The notes under the pieces: model-generated
Databases searched by the model: none
Told to the model about the DNA's origin: nothing
What the model saw: the letters and a program-made list of their open reading frames with translations, nothing else
Position numbers and translations under genes: made by a program
In this document: one piece after another, positions 33,149 to 41,809 of the stretch
How the letters are laid out: each line of letters begins with the position of its first letter
How positions within the stretch are numbered: position 1 is the first letter of the stretch
Assembly (NCBI RefSeq): GCF_000374145.1
Contig: NZ_KB893654.1
Coordinates: 248,001-312,000, forward strand
Origin: Neomegalonema perideroedes DSM 15528
GTDB lineage: Bacteria; Pseudomonadota; Alphaproteobacteria; Rhodobacterales; Rhodobacteraceae
Length of the DNA stretch: 64,000 nt
Direction: 5' to 3'

Positions 33149-34162
33149 ATGGCGCGCATGACCATGATCGAAGCCGTGCGGGACGCGATGGACGTCTCCA
33201 TGGGACAGGATCCGAGCGTGGTGGTCTTCGGCGAGGACGTCGGTTATTTCGGCGGCGTCTTCCGGGCCACGCAGGGCTTGCAGGAGAAATACGGGCGCGA
33301 CCGCTGCTTCGACGCGCCGATCAGCGAATCGGGCATCGTGGGGGCGGCCATCGGCATGGCGGCCAATGGGTTGCGGCCCTGCGTCGAGATCCAATTCGCC
33401 GATTACATGTATCCGGCCTATGACCAGATCACGCAGGAGGCGGCGCGCATCCGCTATCGCTCCAACGGCGACTTCACCTGCCCGATCACGATCCGCATGC
33501 CCACGGGCGGCGGCATCTTCGGCGGCCAGACCCATAGCCAGAGCCCCGAAGCGCTCTTCACCCATGTCTCGGGCCTGAAGGTGGTGATTCCCTCCAATCC
33601 CTATGACGCCAAGGGCCTGCTGATCTCGGCCATCGAAGACCCCGATCCGGTGATCTTCATGGAGCCCAAGCGCCTCTATAACGGCCCCTTCGACGGGCAT
33701 CACGACCGCCCCGTCACGCCTTGGTCCAAACATGACGCGGGCGAGGTTCCGGCGGGGCGCTACGCCATTCCGCTCGGCAAGGCGGCGAAGATCCGCGAGG
33801 GCGCGGACCTCACCTTGCTGACCTATGGCACCATGGTCCATGTGGCGCTCGCCGCGGCGGCGGAGACCGGCGTGGACGCCGAGATCCTCGATCTGCGGAC
33901 GCTGGTTCCGCTGGATCTCGACGCCATCGTGGAATCCGTCAACAAGACCGGGCGCTGCGTGATCCTGCATGAAGCCACTTTGACCTCCGGATTCGGCGGA
34001 GAATTGGCGGCTCTGGTGGCGCAGCATTGCTTCTATCGGCTGGAGGCGCCCATTCGCCGCGTGGCGGGCTGGGACACGCCTTATCCCCATGCGCAGGAAT
34101 GGGCTTATTTCCCCGGCCCGGCCCGCGTGGGTCAGGCGATGCTTGAAACAATGGAAGGTTGA
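33149..34162 (+). CDS. bkdA2: Branched-chain 2-oxoacid dehydrogenase E1 beta subunit
   Basis: The 337-aa transketolase-like subunit has MTMIEAVRDAMDVSMGQDPS, VVFGEDVGYFGGVFRAT, DAPISESGIVGAAIGMA, YPAYDQITQEAARIRYRS and the C-terminal RRVAGWDTPYPHAQEW segment. The YFGGVFRAT and DTPYPH signatures favour the branched-chain over the pyruvate enzyme. It completes the E1 heterotetramer. Confidence 0.94.
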   Translation: MARMTMIEAVRDAMDVSMGQDPSVVVFGEDVGYFGGVFRATQGLQEKYGRDRCFDAPISESGIVGAAIGMAANGLRPCVEIQFADYMYPAYDQITQEAARIRYRSNGDFTCPITIRMPTGGGIFGGQTHSQSPEALFTHVSGLKVVIPSNPYDAKGLLISAIEDPDPVIFMEPKRLYNGPFDGHHDRPVTPWSKHDAGEVPAGRYAIPLGKAAKIREGADLTLLTYGTMVHVALAAAAETGVDAEILDLRTLVPLDLDAIVESVNKTGRCVILHEATLTSGFGGELAALVAQHCFYRLEAPIRRVAGWDTPYPHAQEWAYFPGPARVGQAMLETMEG

Positions 34163-34177
34163 GGGGGGAGGGCTGAC

Positions 34178-35500
34178 ATGGGCGAACATCTGATTAAGAC
34201 CCCCGATGTGGGCGAAGGCATCGCCGAGGCCGAACTTGTCGAATGGCATGTGAAGCCGGGCGATCTCGTGCGCGAGGATATGGTCCTCGCCTCGGTGATG
34301 ACCGATAAGGCCACGGTGGAGATCCCGTCTCCCATCGCCGGAAAGGTGCTGTGGCTCGGGGCGGAGGTGGGCGACAAGATCGCCATCGGCGGCCCGCTGA
34401 TCCGTCTGGAGGTGGCGGGCGAAGGCAACGTCGCCGCCAGCGGAGCCGCATCCGCCGCGCCGCAAAAGGAGGCCCCGAAAGCCGAGGCTCCCCAACCGGC
34501 TCCTCAGGCTCCCGCGCCGAAAGCCGCCGAACCGGAAAAACCCGCGCCCAAGGCTGAAAAGCCCAAAGCCGCCGCCAGCCGGCCGACCCCCGGACTCCGG
34601 ACCAGCGGTCCGCCGCGTCCGCCGGGAGAAAAGCCTTTGGCTTCTCCGGCGGTGCGTCTGAAGGCGCGCGAGGCGGGCGCCGATCTGCGCCGCGTCCGGG
34701 GAACCGGGCCTGCGGGGCGCATCACTCATGAAGACCTCGAAGCCTGGCTCTCCGGCGCCGGAGAACCCGAAGGCGGCGGTTCGCGTCTGGTCGCGAACAC
34801 GGCGGTCGAGGAGGTCAAGGTCATCGGCCTGCGCCGCCGCATCGCCGAGAAGATGGCGCTGTCGAAATCGCGCATCCCGCACATCACCTATGTCGAGGAA
34901 GTGGACGTCTCCGCTCTGGAGGATTTGCGCGAAAGCCTCAATAAGACGCGCGGCCCGGATCGGCCCAAGCTGACGATCATTCCCTTCCTCATGCGGGCCA
35001 TGGTCAAGGCCGTCGCCGAGCAGCCGCAGCTCAACGCCGTTTTCGACGACGAGGCGGGAATCGTCCGGCGTCATGGCGGCGTGCATATCGGAATCGCGGC
35101 TCAGACTCCGGCGGGGCTGGTGGTCCCGGTGGTGCGTCACGCCGAGGCGCGCGACCTCTGGGATTGCGCCGTCGAGATGAACCGCGTCGCGGAGGCCGCC
35201 AAGGCCGGAACCGCCACCCGCGAAGAGCTCTCCGGCTCGACCATCACCATCAGTTCTCTGGGGGCCTTGGGCGGGATCGTCAGCACGCCGGTGATCAATC
35301 ATCCCGAGGTGGCGATCATCGGGGTGAATAAGATGGCCGTCCGTCCGGTCTGGAACGGCTCGGCCTTCGCGCCGCGCAAGATCATGAATCTCTCCTCCAG
35401 CTTCGATCATCGCGTGATCGACGGCTGGGACGCCGCGACCTTCGTGCAGCGCATCCGCGCCCTGCTGGAGACTCCGGCCCTGCTCTTCATGGAGGCCTGA
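34178..35500 (+). CDS. bkdB: Branched-chain 2-oxoacid dehydrogenase E2 (dihydrolipoyl acyltransferase)
   Basis: The 440-aa core subunit has one N-terminal lipoyl domain with Lys44 in MTDKATVEIPSP. An Ala/Pro/Lys swinging linker (about 85-140) and an E3/E1-binding domain follow (ASPAVRLKAREAGADLRRVR, about 150-185). The acyltransferase domain ends in the active-site SSSFDHRVIDGWDAATFV. It moves the branched acyl group from ThDP to CoA. The gene is 15 bases after E1beta and 1 base before E3. Confidence 0.95.
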   Translation: MGEHLIKTPDVGEGIAEAELVEWHVKPGDLVREDMVLASVMTDKATVEIPSPIAGKVLWLGAEVGDKIAIGGPLIRLEVAGEGNVAASGAASAAPQKEAPKAEAPQPAPQAPAPKAAEPEKPAPKAEKPKAAASRPTPGLRTSGPPRPPGEKPLASPAVRLKAREAGADLRRVRGTGPAGRITHEDLEAWLSGAGEPEGGGSRLVANTAVEEVKVIGLRRRIAEKMALSKSRIPHITYVEEVDVSALEDLRESLNKTRGPDRPKLTIIPFLMRAMVKAVAEQPQLNAVFDDEAGIVRRHGGVHIGIAAQTPAGLVVPVVRHAEARDLWDCAVEMNRVAEAAKAGTATREELSGSTITISSLGALGGIVSTPVINHPEVAIIGVNKMAVRPVWNGSAFAPRKIMNLSSSFDHRVIDGWDAATFVQRIRALLETPALLFMEA

Positions 35501-35501
35501 G

Positions 35502-36899
35502 ATGCTCAAACCCATGTCCTGCAAGCTTCTGGTGATCGGCGCGGGTCCGGGCGGCTATGTCTGCGCGATTCGCGCGGGTCAGCTCGGGATCGACACGGTG
35601 GTGGTCGAGGCCCTGCGTCCCGGAGGCACCTGCCTCAACATCGGCTGCATCCCTTCCAAGGCGCTGATCCACGCCGCCGAAGCCTTCGAGGCGGCCAAGG
35701 CGGCGGCCGAGGCGAACAACCCTCTGGGAATCTCGGCTTCGGCGCCGGTCCTGAATCTCGCGAAGACCGTCGAATGGAAGGATGGAATCGTCGCCCGTCT
35801 GACCGGAGGCGTCGCCGGGCTGATGAAGAAGGCCGGAGTCAAATACGTCTCCGGGACGGCCCGCTTCGAGAACGGCGAGACGGTGATCGTCGCGACCGAT
35901 ATGGGCGAGCAGGAGATCCACGCCGAAAACATCGTCATCGCCACGGGCTCGGTTCCGGTCGAGATCCCGAGCCTGCCTTTCGGAGATCGCATCATCTCCT
36001 CCAAGGAGGCGCTGAAGCTCTCCGAGCCGCCTGAAAAGCTGGTGGTGGTGGGCGGCGGCTATATCGGGCTGGAGCTGGGCACCGCCTACGCCAAGCTCGG
36101 CTCTCAGGTCACGGTGGTCGAGGCCGCGCCGCGGATTCTGCCGCTCTACGACGCCGAGCTTTCGGCGCCGGTGGCGCGGCGTCTGGCCAAGCTCGGCGTG
36201 GAGGTTCTGACCTCCACCAAGGCGCTGGGGCTCTCGCCGGACGGTGCCTCTCTGCGCGTCGAGAGCGAGGAGACGGCCCGCAGCCTGCCCGCCGACAAGA
36301 TCCTCGTGGCGGTGGGGCGCAAGCCTCACTTCGAGGGCCTCGGTCTTGAGGAATTGGCCATCGACATGGAGGGCCGTCATATCCGCGTGGACGACCGCTG
36401 CCGCACGGCTATGCGCGGCATCTACGCCATCGGCGACGCCACGGGCGAGCCCATGCTCGCGCATCGGGCCATGGCGCAAGGCGAGATGGTCGCGGAGATC
36501 GTCGCGGGGCATAAGCGGGCTTGGGACAAACAGGCGATTCCCGCCGTCTGCTTCACCGATCCCGAGATCGTCAGCGTGGGCCTCGGGCCGGAGGAGGCCA
36601 AAGCCTCAGGCCGCGAGGTCAAGACCGCGTTTTTCCCCTTCGCCGCCAATGGGCGCGCCATGACGCTGCAATCCGAAGAGGGATTCGTGCGGGTGGTGGC
36701 CCGCGCGGATAATCACCTGATCCTCGGGATTCAGGCGGTGGGCGCGGGAGTCTCGGAGCTGGCTTCGGGATTCGGGCTGGCTCTGGAGATGGGCGCGCGG
36801 CTCGAAGATCTCGCGGCGACGATCCACGCGCATCCCACCATGGGCGAGGCCGTTCCGGAGGCCGCTCTGCGGGCGCTCGGCAAGGCTCTGCATATCTGA
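35502..36899 (+). CDS. lpdA: Dihydrolipoyl dehydrogenase (E3)
   Basis: This 465-aa flavoprotein has the FAD motif VIGAGPGGYVCAIRAGQLG, the redox disulfide Cys44/Cys49 in GGTCLNIGCIPSK and an NAD motif (VVGGGYIGLELG). The C-terminal His-Glu pair is in HAHPTMGEAVPEAA. It reoxidises the lipoyl groups of E2. A second Met (MSCKLLVIG) five residues in is a possible start. It is last in the E1alpha-E1beta-E2-E3 operon. Confidence 0.95.
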   Translation: MLKPMSCKLLVIGAGPGGYVCAIRAGQLGIDTVVVEALRPGGTCLNIGCIPSKALIHAAEAFEAAKAAAEANNPLGISASAPVLNLAKTVEWKDGIVARLTGGVAGLMKKAGVKYVSGTARFENGETVIVATDMGEQEIHAENIVIATGSVPVEIPSLPFGDRIISSKEALKLSEPPEKLVVVGGGYIGLELGTAYAKLGSQVTVVEAAPRILPLYDAELSAPVARRLAKLGVEVLTSTKALGLSPDGASLRVESEETARSLPADKILVAVGRKPHFEGLGLEELAIDMEGRHIRVDDRCRTAMRGIYAIGDATGEPMLAHRAMAQGEMVAEIVAGHKRAWDKQAIPAVCFTDPEIVSVGLGPEEAKASGREVKTAFFPFAANGRAMTLQSEEGFVRVVARADNHLILGIQAVGAGVSELASGFGLALEMGARLEDLAATIHAHPTMGEAVPEAALRALGKALHI

Positions 36900-36904
36900 A
36901 AGCC

Positions 36905-36935
36905 GATTCCCCCTGCGGTCAGCCGTGGGGGGATC
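36905..36935. terminator. Bidirectional hairpin between lpdA and the lipoprotein gene
   Basis: GATTCCCCCTGCGG pairs with CCGTGGGGGGATC around a 4-base loop. It lies 5 bases past the lpdA stop and 4 bases past the convergent lipoprotein stop, so it can serve both. No long T-run is present. Confidence 0.55.
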
Positions 36936-36938
36936 GCC

Positions 36939-37208
36939 TCACAAAGAGGCGTAGAGATAGCATTGGTTATAGCTATAGGCCCGATGGAGCGCGGTGCGCT
37001 GCCCTTCGAGGGCGGAGCGGTCGGCCTCGGCGGAGGAGAGCCGCACGCGCAGAGACATCTCCTCGGCGCTGAGCTGGCCGCAGGTCATATGCGCATATTG
37101 CGCCGGACGCGGCTGTCCGGCCGTCTCCTGATGCGCGCAGCCCGAGATCGCGAGTCCGAAGAGAAGGCAGGCGAGCGGAATCGCTCCCGCGCGGAAATTC
37201 GACGTCAT
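36939..37208 (-). CDS. Small putative lipoprotein
   Basis: The 89-aa product starts at MTSNFRAGAIPLACLLFGLA (37208), a type II signal peptide ending in the lipobox LAISGC. The mature part (about 65 residues) is polar and has a short helix (LSAEEMSLRVRLSSAEADRS). A further Cys is in HMTCGQL and one in YNQCYLY. It is probably attached to the envelope. No family is recognised. Confidence 0.65.
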   Translation of the reverse strand: MTSNFRAGAIPLACLLFGLAISGCAHQETAGQPRPAQYAHMTCGQLSAEEMSLRVRLSSAEADRSALEGQRTALHRAYSYNQCYLYASL

Positions 37209-37380
37209 GGATAGTCCCCCATAAGCGTGCGTTCTCTGCGGGCCTTGCGAAAAGCGCGCCATGCGCGCCGCCCGATGAGACGACGTTTCGGAAGAGGCTA
37301 AATTCCGGATCTTTCAGAACGGCGAAGGCTTATGGATAAGATCCCGGCTAATTATCTGAACATCAGGTAAGCGATTGCTT

Positions 37381-38529
37381 TCAAATCCCTTTCAGCGGGG
37401 TCTCGCCGAGCAGGAAACGGGCCTTGAGCAGGGCCTCGTCATATTCGGCCTCCATCTCGGAATCGACGAGGACGCCGCCCCCCACGCCGAAGATGCCCGT
37501 TCCGGTCGGCCCGAGCGCCAGAGTCCGGATCGCCACATTGAACCCCGCCGCGCCATCGGGGGACATCCAGCCCATGGCGCCGCAGTAAATCCCGCGCGGA
37601 CGGGCCTCGACTTCATGGATGATCTCCATGGCCCGGATCTTGGGCGCTCCGGTGATCGAGCCGCAGGGAAACAGCGCCCGAAAGACCGCTTGGGGATCGC
37701 GGGGGTTCAGAATCTCACCCTGAATCTCGGAGGTCATGGTGTGGAGCGTGGGATAGGTCTCGACGCTGAACAGCTCCGGGACCCGCACCGTGCCGATTCG
37801 GCTGAGGCGCCCGATGTCGTTGCGGAGCAGATCCACGATCATGAGATTCTCGGCCCGCGATTTCGGATCGGCCCTGAGCCAGGCGGCGAGGGCGGCGTCC
37901 TCCTCCGGCGAGGCGCCGCGTTTGATCGTGCCTTTCATCGGGCGGGCGCGGATCAGGCCCTGCGAATCGATGCGGTAGAAGCTTTCCGGCGACCATGAGA
38001 CCGCGATGGGCCAGCCCAAAGCGCAGATTCCGCCGAAGCGCGCGCCTTTCTGACGCCCGCGAATCGCGGCGTGCAGATCTTGGGGCGTCCCATGGGTCTT
38101 CACCCGCAGCGGGAAGGTCAGATTGATCTGATAGGCGTCGCCCGCGCGAAGATAATCCTGAACCTTGGCGAAGCGCGGCGCGTAATCCGCCCGCGCGCGC
38201 AGACTCCGCGCCGAAAGGACTCCGGCGGGCGCCTGAGGTCCGGGCGGCGGGCCTTCCTGAAACTCGGGCGCGCGAAAGACGCCGAAGGCCAGATAAGGCG
38301 CGGAGGGGCGTTCCGGCGCGAGGGCCGCGAGGCGCGGCTCCAGAAGAAGCCCCAATTCATAGGAGGCGTATCCGGCGAGGTGGAGGCCCGCCTCCAGAGC
38401 GGCCCGCATGGCCTTCAGCGCGCGGGGGACCGCCGAAGGCCGCCGCGCGAGGATGATGCGCCCGGGGGTCCGGTAAAGCCGACGGCGCTCGGGATCTCCG
38501 TCGTCCAGAAGGACGAAGGCTTCCTTCAA
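37381..38529 (-). CDS. pabB: Aminodeoxychorismate synthase component I
   Basis: The 382-aa chorismate-binding enzyme aminates chorismate for folate synthesis. Conserved segments are AGDAYQINLTFPL, RARPMKGTIKRG, ENLMIVDLLRNDIGRLS, TYPTLHTMTSEI, ALFPCGSITGAPKIRAMEII and GIYCGAMGWMSP. It is shorter than E. coli PabB because the N-terminal region is reduced, as in many alphaproteobacteria. No fused or adjacent lyase (pabC) is seen. It overlaps the upstream pseudouridine synthase by 4 bases. Confidence 0.9.
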   Translation of the reverse strand: MKEAFVLLDDGDPERRRLYRTPGRIILARRPSAVPRALKAMRAALEAGLHLAGYASYELGLLLEPRLAALAPERPSAPYLAFGVFRAPEFQEGPPPGPQAPAGVLSARSLRARADYAPRFAKVQDYLRAGDAYQINLTFPLRVKTHGTPQDLHAAIRGRQKGARFGGICALGWPIAVSWSPESFYRIDSQGLIRARPMKGTIKRGASPEEDAALAAWLRADPKSRAENLMIVDLLRNDIGRLSRIGTVRVPELFSVETYPTLHTMTSEIQGEILNPRDPQAVFRALFPCGSITGAPKIRAMEIIHEVEARPRGIYCGAMGWMSPDGAAGFNVAIRTLALGPTGTGIFGVGGGVLVDSEMEAEYDEALLKARFLLGETPLKGI

Positions 38530-39545
38530 GCGCGCCCTCCGGGTTTGCGCGGCGGCTGGCCCTGAGGCCCGTCCCGGCGCGTGGAGGCCCGGCCTTTCGG
38601 TTTGCTCTTGGGCGGCGAGGCCGAAGCCCAGCCCTTCGCCGGCCCGCTCGGGGCGGGTCCGCTGGAGGAGGGAGGGGCGCCCGCGCCCGTCTTCGGGAGG
38701 GCGGGGAGAGGACGGGGCTTGAAGACGCCGCCTCCGGCCTTGGCCCAGCCTTCCGGCGCGCCGCCGATGGAGAAATGCTTCTTGAGCAGCCCCGCGCTGA
38801 TGCGCTCGACGGCGCCTTCGGGCAGGTCGTCCAGCGTGAAGGGGCCGTAGCCGATGCGGATCAGCCGGTTGACCATCAGCCCGACGGATTCCAGCGCGCG
38901 ACGGATCTCGCGGTTCTTGCCCTCGCGGATGCCGATGTTCAGCCAGACGTTCGTTCCCGTCTGACGCTCGACCTCGACGATCATCGGCTGATAGCGCACC
39001 CCCTCGACCTCGACGCCCTGCATGAGCGGGCGCAGCTGGCGCTCGGTGGGGACGCCGTGCGCCCGCACCCGATAGCGCCGCAAAGAGGCCGTGGCGGGCA
39101 ATTCGAGGCGGCGCTTCAGCTCGCCGTCGTTGGTGAGGAGCAAAAGCCCCTCGGAGCTGAGGTCGAGGCGGCCCACCGGCATGAGGCGGCGCAGATTCTG
39201 CGGCAGCACGTCGTAGATGGTGGGGCGTCCGGCCTCGTCCTTGGTGGAGGTGACCACGCCGCGCGGCTTATGGAACCGCCAGAGCTGCGCGGGCTCCGGC
39301 GCGCCGACGGCGACGCCGTCCACCGTGACGAGATCCTTCAGCGTGACCACGCAGGCGGGGCTGTCGAGGCGCTCGCCGTTCACCGTGACGCGGCCCTCCA
39401 TGATGAGGCGCTCGGCCTCTCGGCGCGAGGCGATGCCCGCCCGCGCGAGGCGTTTGGCGATGCGCTCGCCCTCCGCGGAGGGGGCGGCTTCGGAATCCGG
39501 CTGTTCGGGTTTGGCGTCGGGCGTCATGTTCATGGGCGCGACCAT
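38526..39545 (-). CDS. RsuA/RluB-family rRNA pseudouridine synthase
   Basis: The 339-aa product has an S4 domain (RIAKRLARAGIASRREAERLI) and the RsuA-type catalytic domain (PVGRLDLSSEGLLLLTNDGEL, catalytic Asp in GRLD; NIGIREGKNREIRRALESVG). A Pro/Lys-rich C-terminal tail (about 270-339) is typical of alphaproteobacterial RluB-like enzymes. The target is probably U2605 of 23S rRNA, inferred from family. It is divergent from tadA with a 53-bp shared promoter gap. Confidence 0.9.
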   Translation of the reverse strand: MVAPMNMTPDAKPEQPDSEAAPSAEGERIAKRLARAGIASRREAERLIMEGRVTVNGERLDSPACVVTLKDLVTVDGVAVGAPEPAQLWRFHKPRGVVTSTKDEAGRPTIYDVLPQNLRRLMPVGRLDLSSEGLLLLTNDGELKRRLELPATASLRRYRVRAHGVPTERQLRPLMQGVEVEGVRYQPMIVEVERQTGTNVWLNIGIREGKNREIRRALESVGLMVNRLIRIGYGPFTLDDLPEGAVERISAGLLKKHFSIGGAPEGWAKAGGGVFKPRPLPALPKTGAGAPPSSSGPAPSGPAKGWASASPPKSKPKGRASTRRDGPQGQPPRKPGGRA

Positions 39546-39598
39546 ATCCGCAGCGCGCGCGCTTGGCGAGGGGGCGGCTGAGGCTTATCCTGCGGCTT

Positions 39599-40102
39599 AT
39601 GAGGTTCCGCAGCCATATGCCCGCCGCTCTGGCGGAGGCCCGCGCCGCCGCCGCGCGGGGCGAGGCCCCCGTGGGGGCGCTGATCGCCGATCCCCGCAGC
39701 GGCGAGATTCTCGCGCGGGCGGGCAACGCCATGCGCGGACGCCACGATCCCACCGCCCACGCCGAGATTCTGGCGATTCGGGCGGCTTGCGCGGCTTTGG
39801 GGCGGGATCGGCTCGACGGGCTGGACCTCTGGGCGACTCTGGAGCCTTGCCCGATGTGCGCGGGGGCGATCGCGCATGCGCGGATCGGGCGGGTTTATTA
39901 CGGCGCCGAAGACCCTAAAGGCGGCGGGGTGGCGCATGGGCCGGAGGTGTTCCGGCGCTCGGGGCTCTGGCGTCCCGAGGTTTATGGCGGGATCGCGGCG
40001 GGAGAATCTTTGGAGATCCTGCGAGGGTTCTTCGCAGGCCTGCGTGAGGAAAAGGCCGCGCCTCTCCTGAAGAGCGCGCCTTCAGGCGCCCGTCGCGCTT
40101 GA
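39599..40102 (+). CDS. tadA: tRNA adenosine(34) deaminase
   Basis: The 167-aa zinc deaminase converts A34 to inosine in tRNA-Arg(ACG). Zinc ligands and catalytic Glu are in DPTAHAEILAIR and TLEPCPMCAGAIAHARI. The start at MRFRSHMPAALAEAR (39599) is preferred over 39563. The RIGRVYYGAEDPKGGGVAHG segment is typical. The C-terminal tail is slightly extended. Confidence 0.93.
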   Translation: MRFRSHMPAALAEARAAAARGEAPVGALIADPRSGEILARAGNAMRGRHDPTAHAEILAIRAACAALGRDRLDGLDLWATLEPCPMCAGAIAHARIGRVYYGAEDPKGGGVAHGPEVFRRSGLWRPEVYGGIAAGESLEILRGFFAGLREEKAAPLLKSAPSGARRA

Positions 40103-40137
40103 CCCGCCGCGCGAAACGAGACATAGATGCCGCCGCC

Positions 40138-40228
40138 GGAGAGGTGCCCGAGTGGCCGAAGGGGCTCCCCTGCTAAGGGAGTAGGCGTCAAAAGCGCCTC
40201 GTGGGTTCGAATCCCATCCTCTCCGCCA
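40138..40228 (+). tRNA. tRNA-Ser(GCT)
   Basis: The 91-nt gene has acceptor arms GGAGAGG/CCTCTCC, the D-arm GCCCGAGTGGCCGAAGGGG, anticodon GCT at 40172-40174 within CTGCTAA, a long class II variable arm (TAGGCGTCAAAAGCGCC) and T-loop TTCGAATC. CCA is encoded (40226-40228). Its 3' end is the left border of the accessory island. Confidence 0.97.
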
Positions 40229-40371
40229 TACTTCCTGTTTCGGCCCTATTTAAGAACGCCAAACACCGCCGTTAGCCGCCGTTTCCCGCACAAAATTAAG
40301 TACCCGATCAAATAGATCTGAGCCGCAGGAGGTTCATTTTCCCCTTTTTCGACAAAGCCGATTTTGCGGGT

Positions 40372-40683
40372 GTGCCCAGCCAGCGCCTGCTTCGACCGAG
40401 AAAGAATTTCGAAGCCACCATCGATCGTGCCGTTGGTGAACAGGTGAGAGCGGATGGCGCATGCGGCGTTGAGCTTTGGTCTGCGCTCGCCGGAATTCAT
40501 TGGCACTCGGCAAATGGGGCAGTCGTTTCCTACACTTCACGCCAGGCTGCGGAACTGGTCGCGTGGGTGCGAGAAGAAGGCGACTCACTCCTGTGGTATT
40601 GCAGCGGGCCTATCGGTGATGTTGCTCCTTGGATCAGCGCGGCGATGGCTACGGAAGGGTGGACGTGGTCTCTGGCACCCTGA
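40372..40683 (+). CDS. Hypothetical protein, 103 aa
   Basis: The GTG start at 40372 is uncertain. Residues about 30-100 read like a genuine compact domain (CGVELWSALAGIHWHSANG, VSYTSRQAAELVAWVREEGD, LLWYCSGPIGDVAPWI, ATEGWTWS). This resembles a family of short uncharacterised alphaproteobacterial proteins as I recall them; I cannot name a domain. The many tryptophans and the WYCSGP motif are distinctive. There is no signal peptide or membrane helix. It is the first gene after tRNA-Ser. Confidence 0.5.
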   Translation: MPSQRLLRPRKNFEATIDRAVGEQVRADGACGVELWSALAGIHWHSANGAVVSYTSRQAAELVAWVREEGDSLLWYCSGPIGDVAPWISAAMATEGWTWSLAP

Positions 40684-40901
40684 TCCTGCTTCCTATGCTG
40701 GCCGTTTCCGCTAACGAAGCAGCCATTCGATTGTTAGTGCGAATGCGCTGTTGACCGCTCTTTGCTAATGCCATCGCAGAAGCATGTTGCCTCGGACCCC
40801 CCGTGGAATTTGGAAATATATTACTCGTTCAGTTAGCAACGCCGCCGACAATATGCTTAAATTGAGAGATGTAGAGCTTCCCAAACCTCATCGAAAAGGC
40901 C

Positions 40902-41405
40902 TTGACCTTCGCCACCGAAGCTCATGGTGGCATTGGGCAAGTGCGTAAATATACCGGAGAACCCTATATCAACCACCCAATTGAGGTGATGGATATCGTA
41001 AGGACCGCATCGCACTACACGGATCTGATGTTAGCCGCTGCACTGCTTCATGACACGATCGAGGACACTGCGGTGACACGGGACGATATTGAGCGTGAGT
41101 TCGGTTCTGATGTCGCTGACATGGTAATGGAACTGACTGACCAATGCACAGAGGGAAATCGCGCTAAACGGAAAGCTGCCGAGGCCGTGCGCCTGAGTAC
41201 GATCTCAGAAGAAGCGCAAACAGTGAAGCTGGCTGACCTTATCAGCAACAGCGTATCCATTATCGAGCACGATCCGAGGTTCGCGAAAATTTATTTGCAG
41301 GAAAAAGCTCGGATTCTGGAAGTCATGACTGACGGCGATCCGGGGCTTTATGCCCGTGCGATTGCTCAGTTGGGTGCGGCCCGGAAACTGGTCGGACTTG
41401 ATTGA
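40902..41405 (+). CDS. HD-domain hydrolase, small alarmone hydrolase-like
   Basis: The 167-aa product matches the HD domain of RelA/SpoT and SAH (MESH1-like) proteins: FATEAHGGIGQVRKYTGEPY followed by INHPIEV, the HD motif AALLHDTIEDTAV, and VKLADLISNSVSI (LADxxxN). No synthetase or TGS domain is present. It would hydrolyse (p)ppGpp or a similar nucleotide with Mn2+. The only in-frame start is TTG at 40902; the conserved helix continues upstream (LIEKALTFA) to a stop at 40872, so the N-terminus may be trimmed. The missing N-terminal residues could weaken the fold. Confidence 0.75.
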   Translation: MTFATEAHGGIGQVRKYTGEPYINHPIEVMDIVRTASHYTDLMLAAALLHDTIEDTAVTRDDIEREFGSDVADMVMELTDQCTEGNRAKRKAAEAVRLSTISEEAQTVKLADLISNSVSIIEHDPRFAKIYLQEKARILEVMTDGDPGLYARAIAQLGAARKLVGLD

Positions 41406-41414
41406 TCGAGGCCG

Positions 41415-41693
41415 CTACTCAGGCGCGCCTGCATTTCGCCAAGCTCGCTTCAGGTCCAAAATCTGATCATTAGGATATCGAACGCGATCGTCCTCTTCTC
41501 CTCGCGCCGCGCTGGTGACCGAAAGGAATCGGTCGATGATCGCTTTCTCGTCGTTTGATCCGCCCATCTCCATCCAGCGGCCACGTTCCTCCTTGAGCGC
41601 AACCTCATTTTCAGTCGTAAAATGGTTGGCTCCGCGAACGAGAGCATTGTCCATCAGAGACAAAATTTCGAAATACACCTCTCGTCGTGACAT
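41415..41693 (-). CDS. Small hypothetical protein downstream of the REC-HEPN gene
   Basis: The 92-aa product (MSRREVYFEILSLMDNALVR onward) is polar and mostly helical by composition, with no signal, membrane helix or known motif. It lies 116 bases after the effector gene, on the same strand, and may be the last gene of the methylase operon. Its product could be an inhibitor or an unrelated passenger. It is convergent with the HD-hydrolase gene. Confidence 0.5.
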   Translation of the reverse strand: MSRREVYFEILSLMDNALVRGANHFTTENEVALKEERGRWMEMGGSNDEKAIIDRFLSVTSAARGEEDDRVRYPNDQILDLKRAWRNAGAPE

Positions 41694-41809
41694 CCCTTCG
41701 CTCCCCTCATTCCCTCATATTTCGTCATACGCTTCACGAGAGGTCGTGAATTGCAGATCGATATGTTCCAATCAGAACACGCGGCAACACCGCGCGATCA
41801 TCCGATCGG

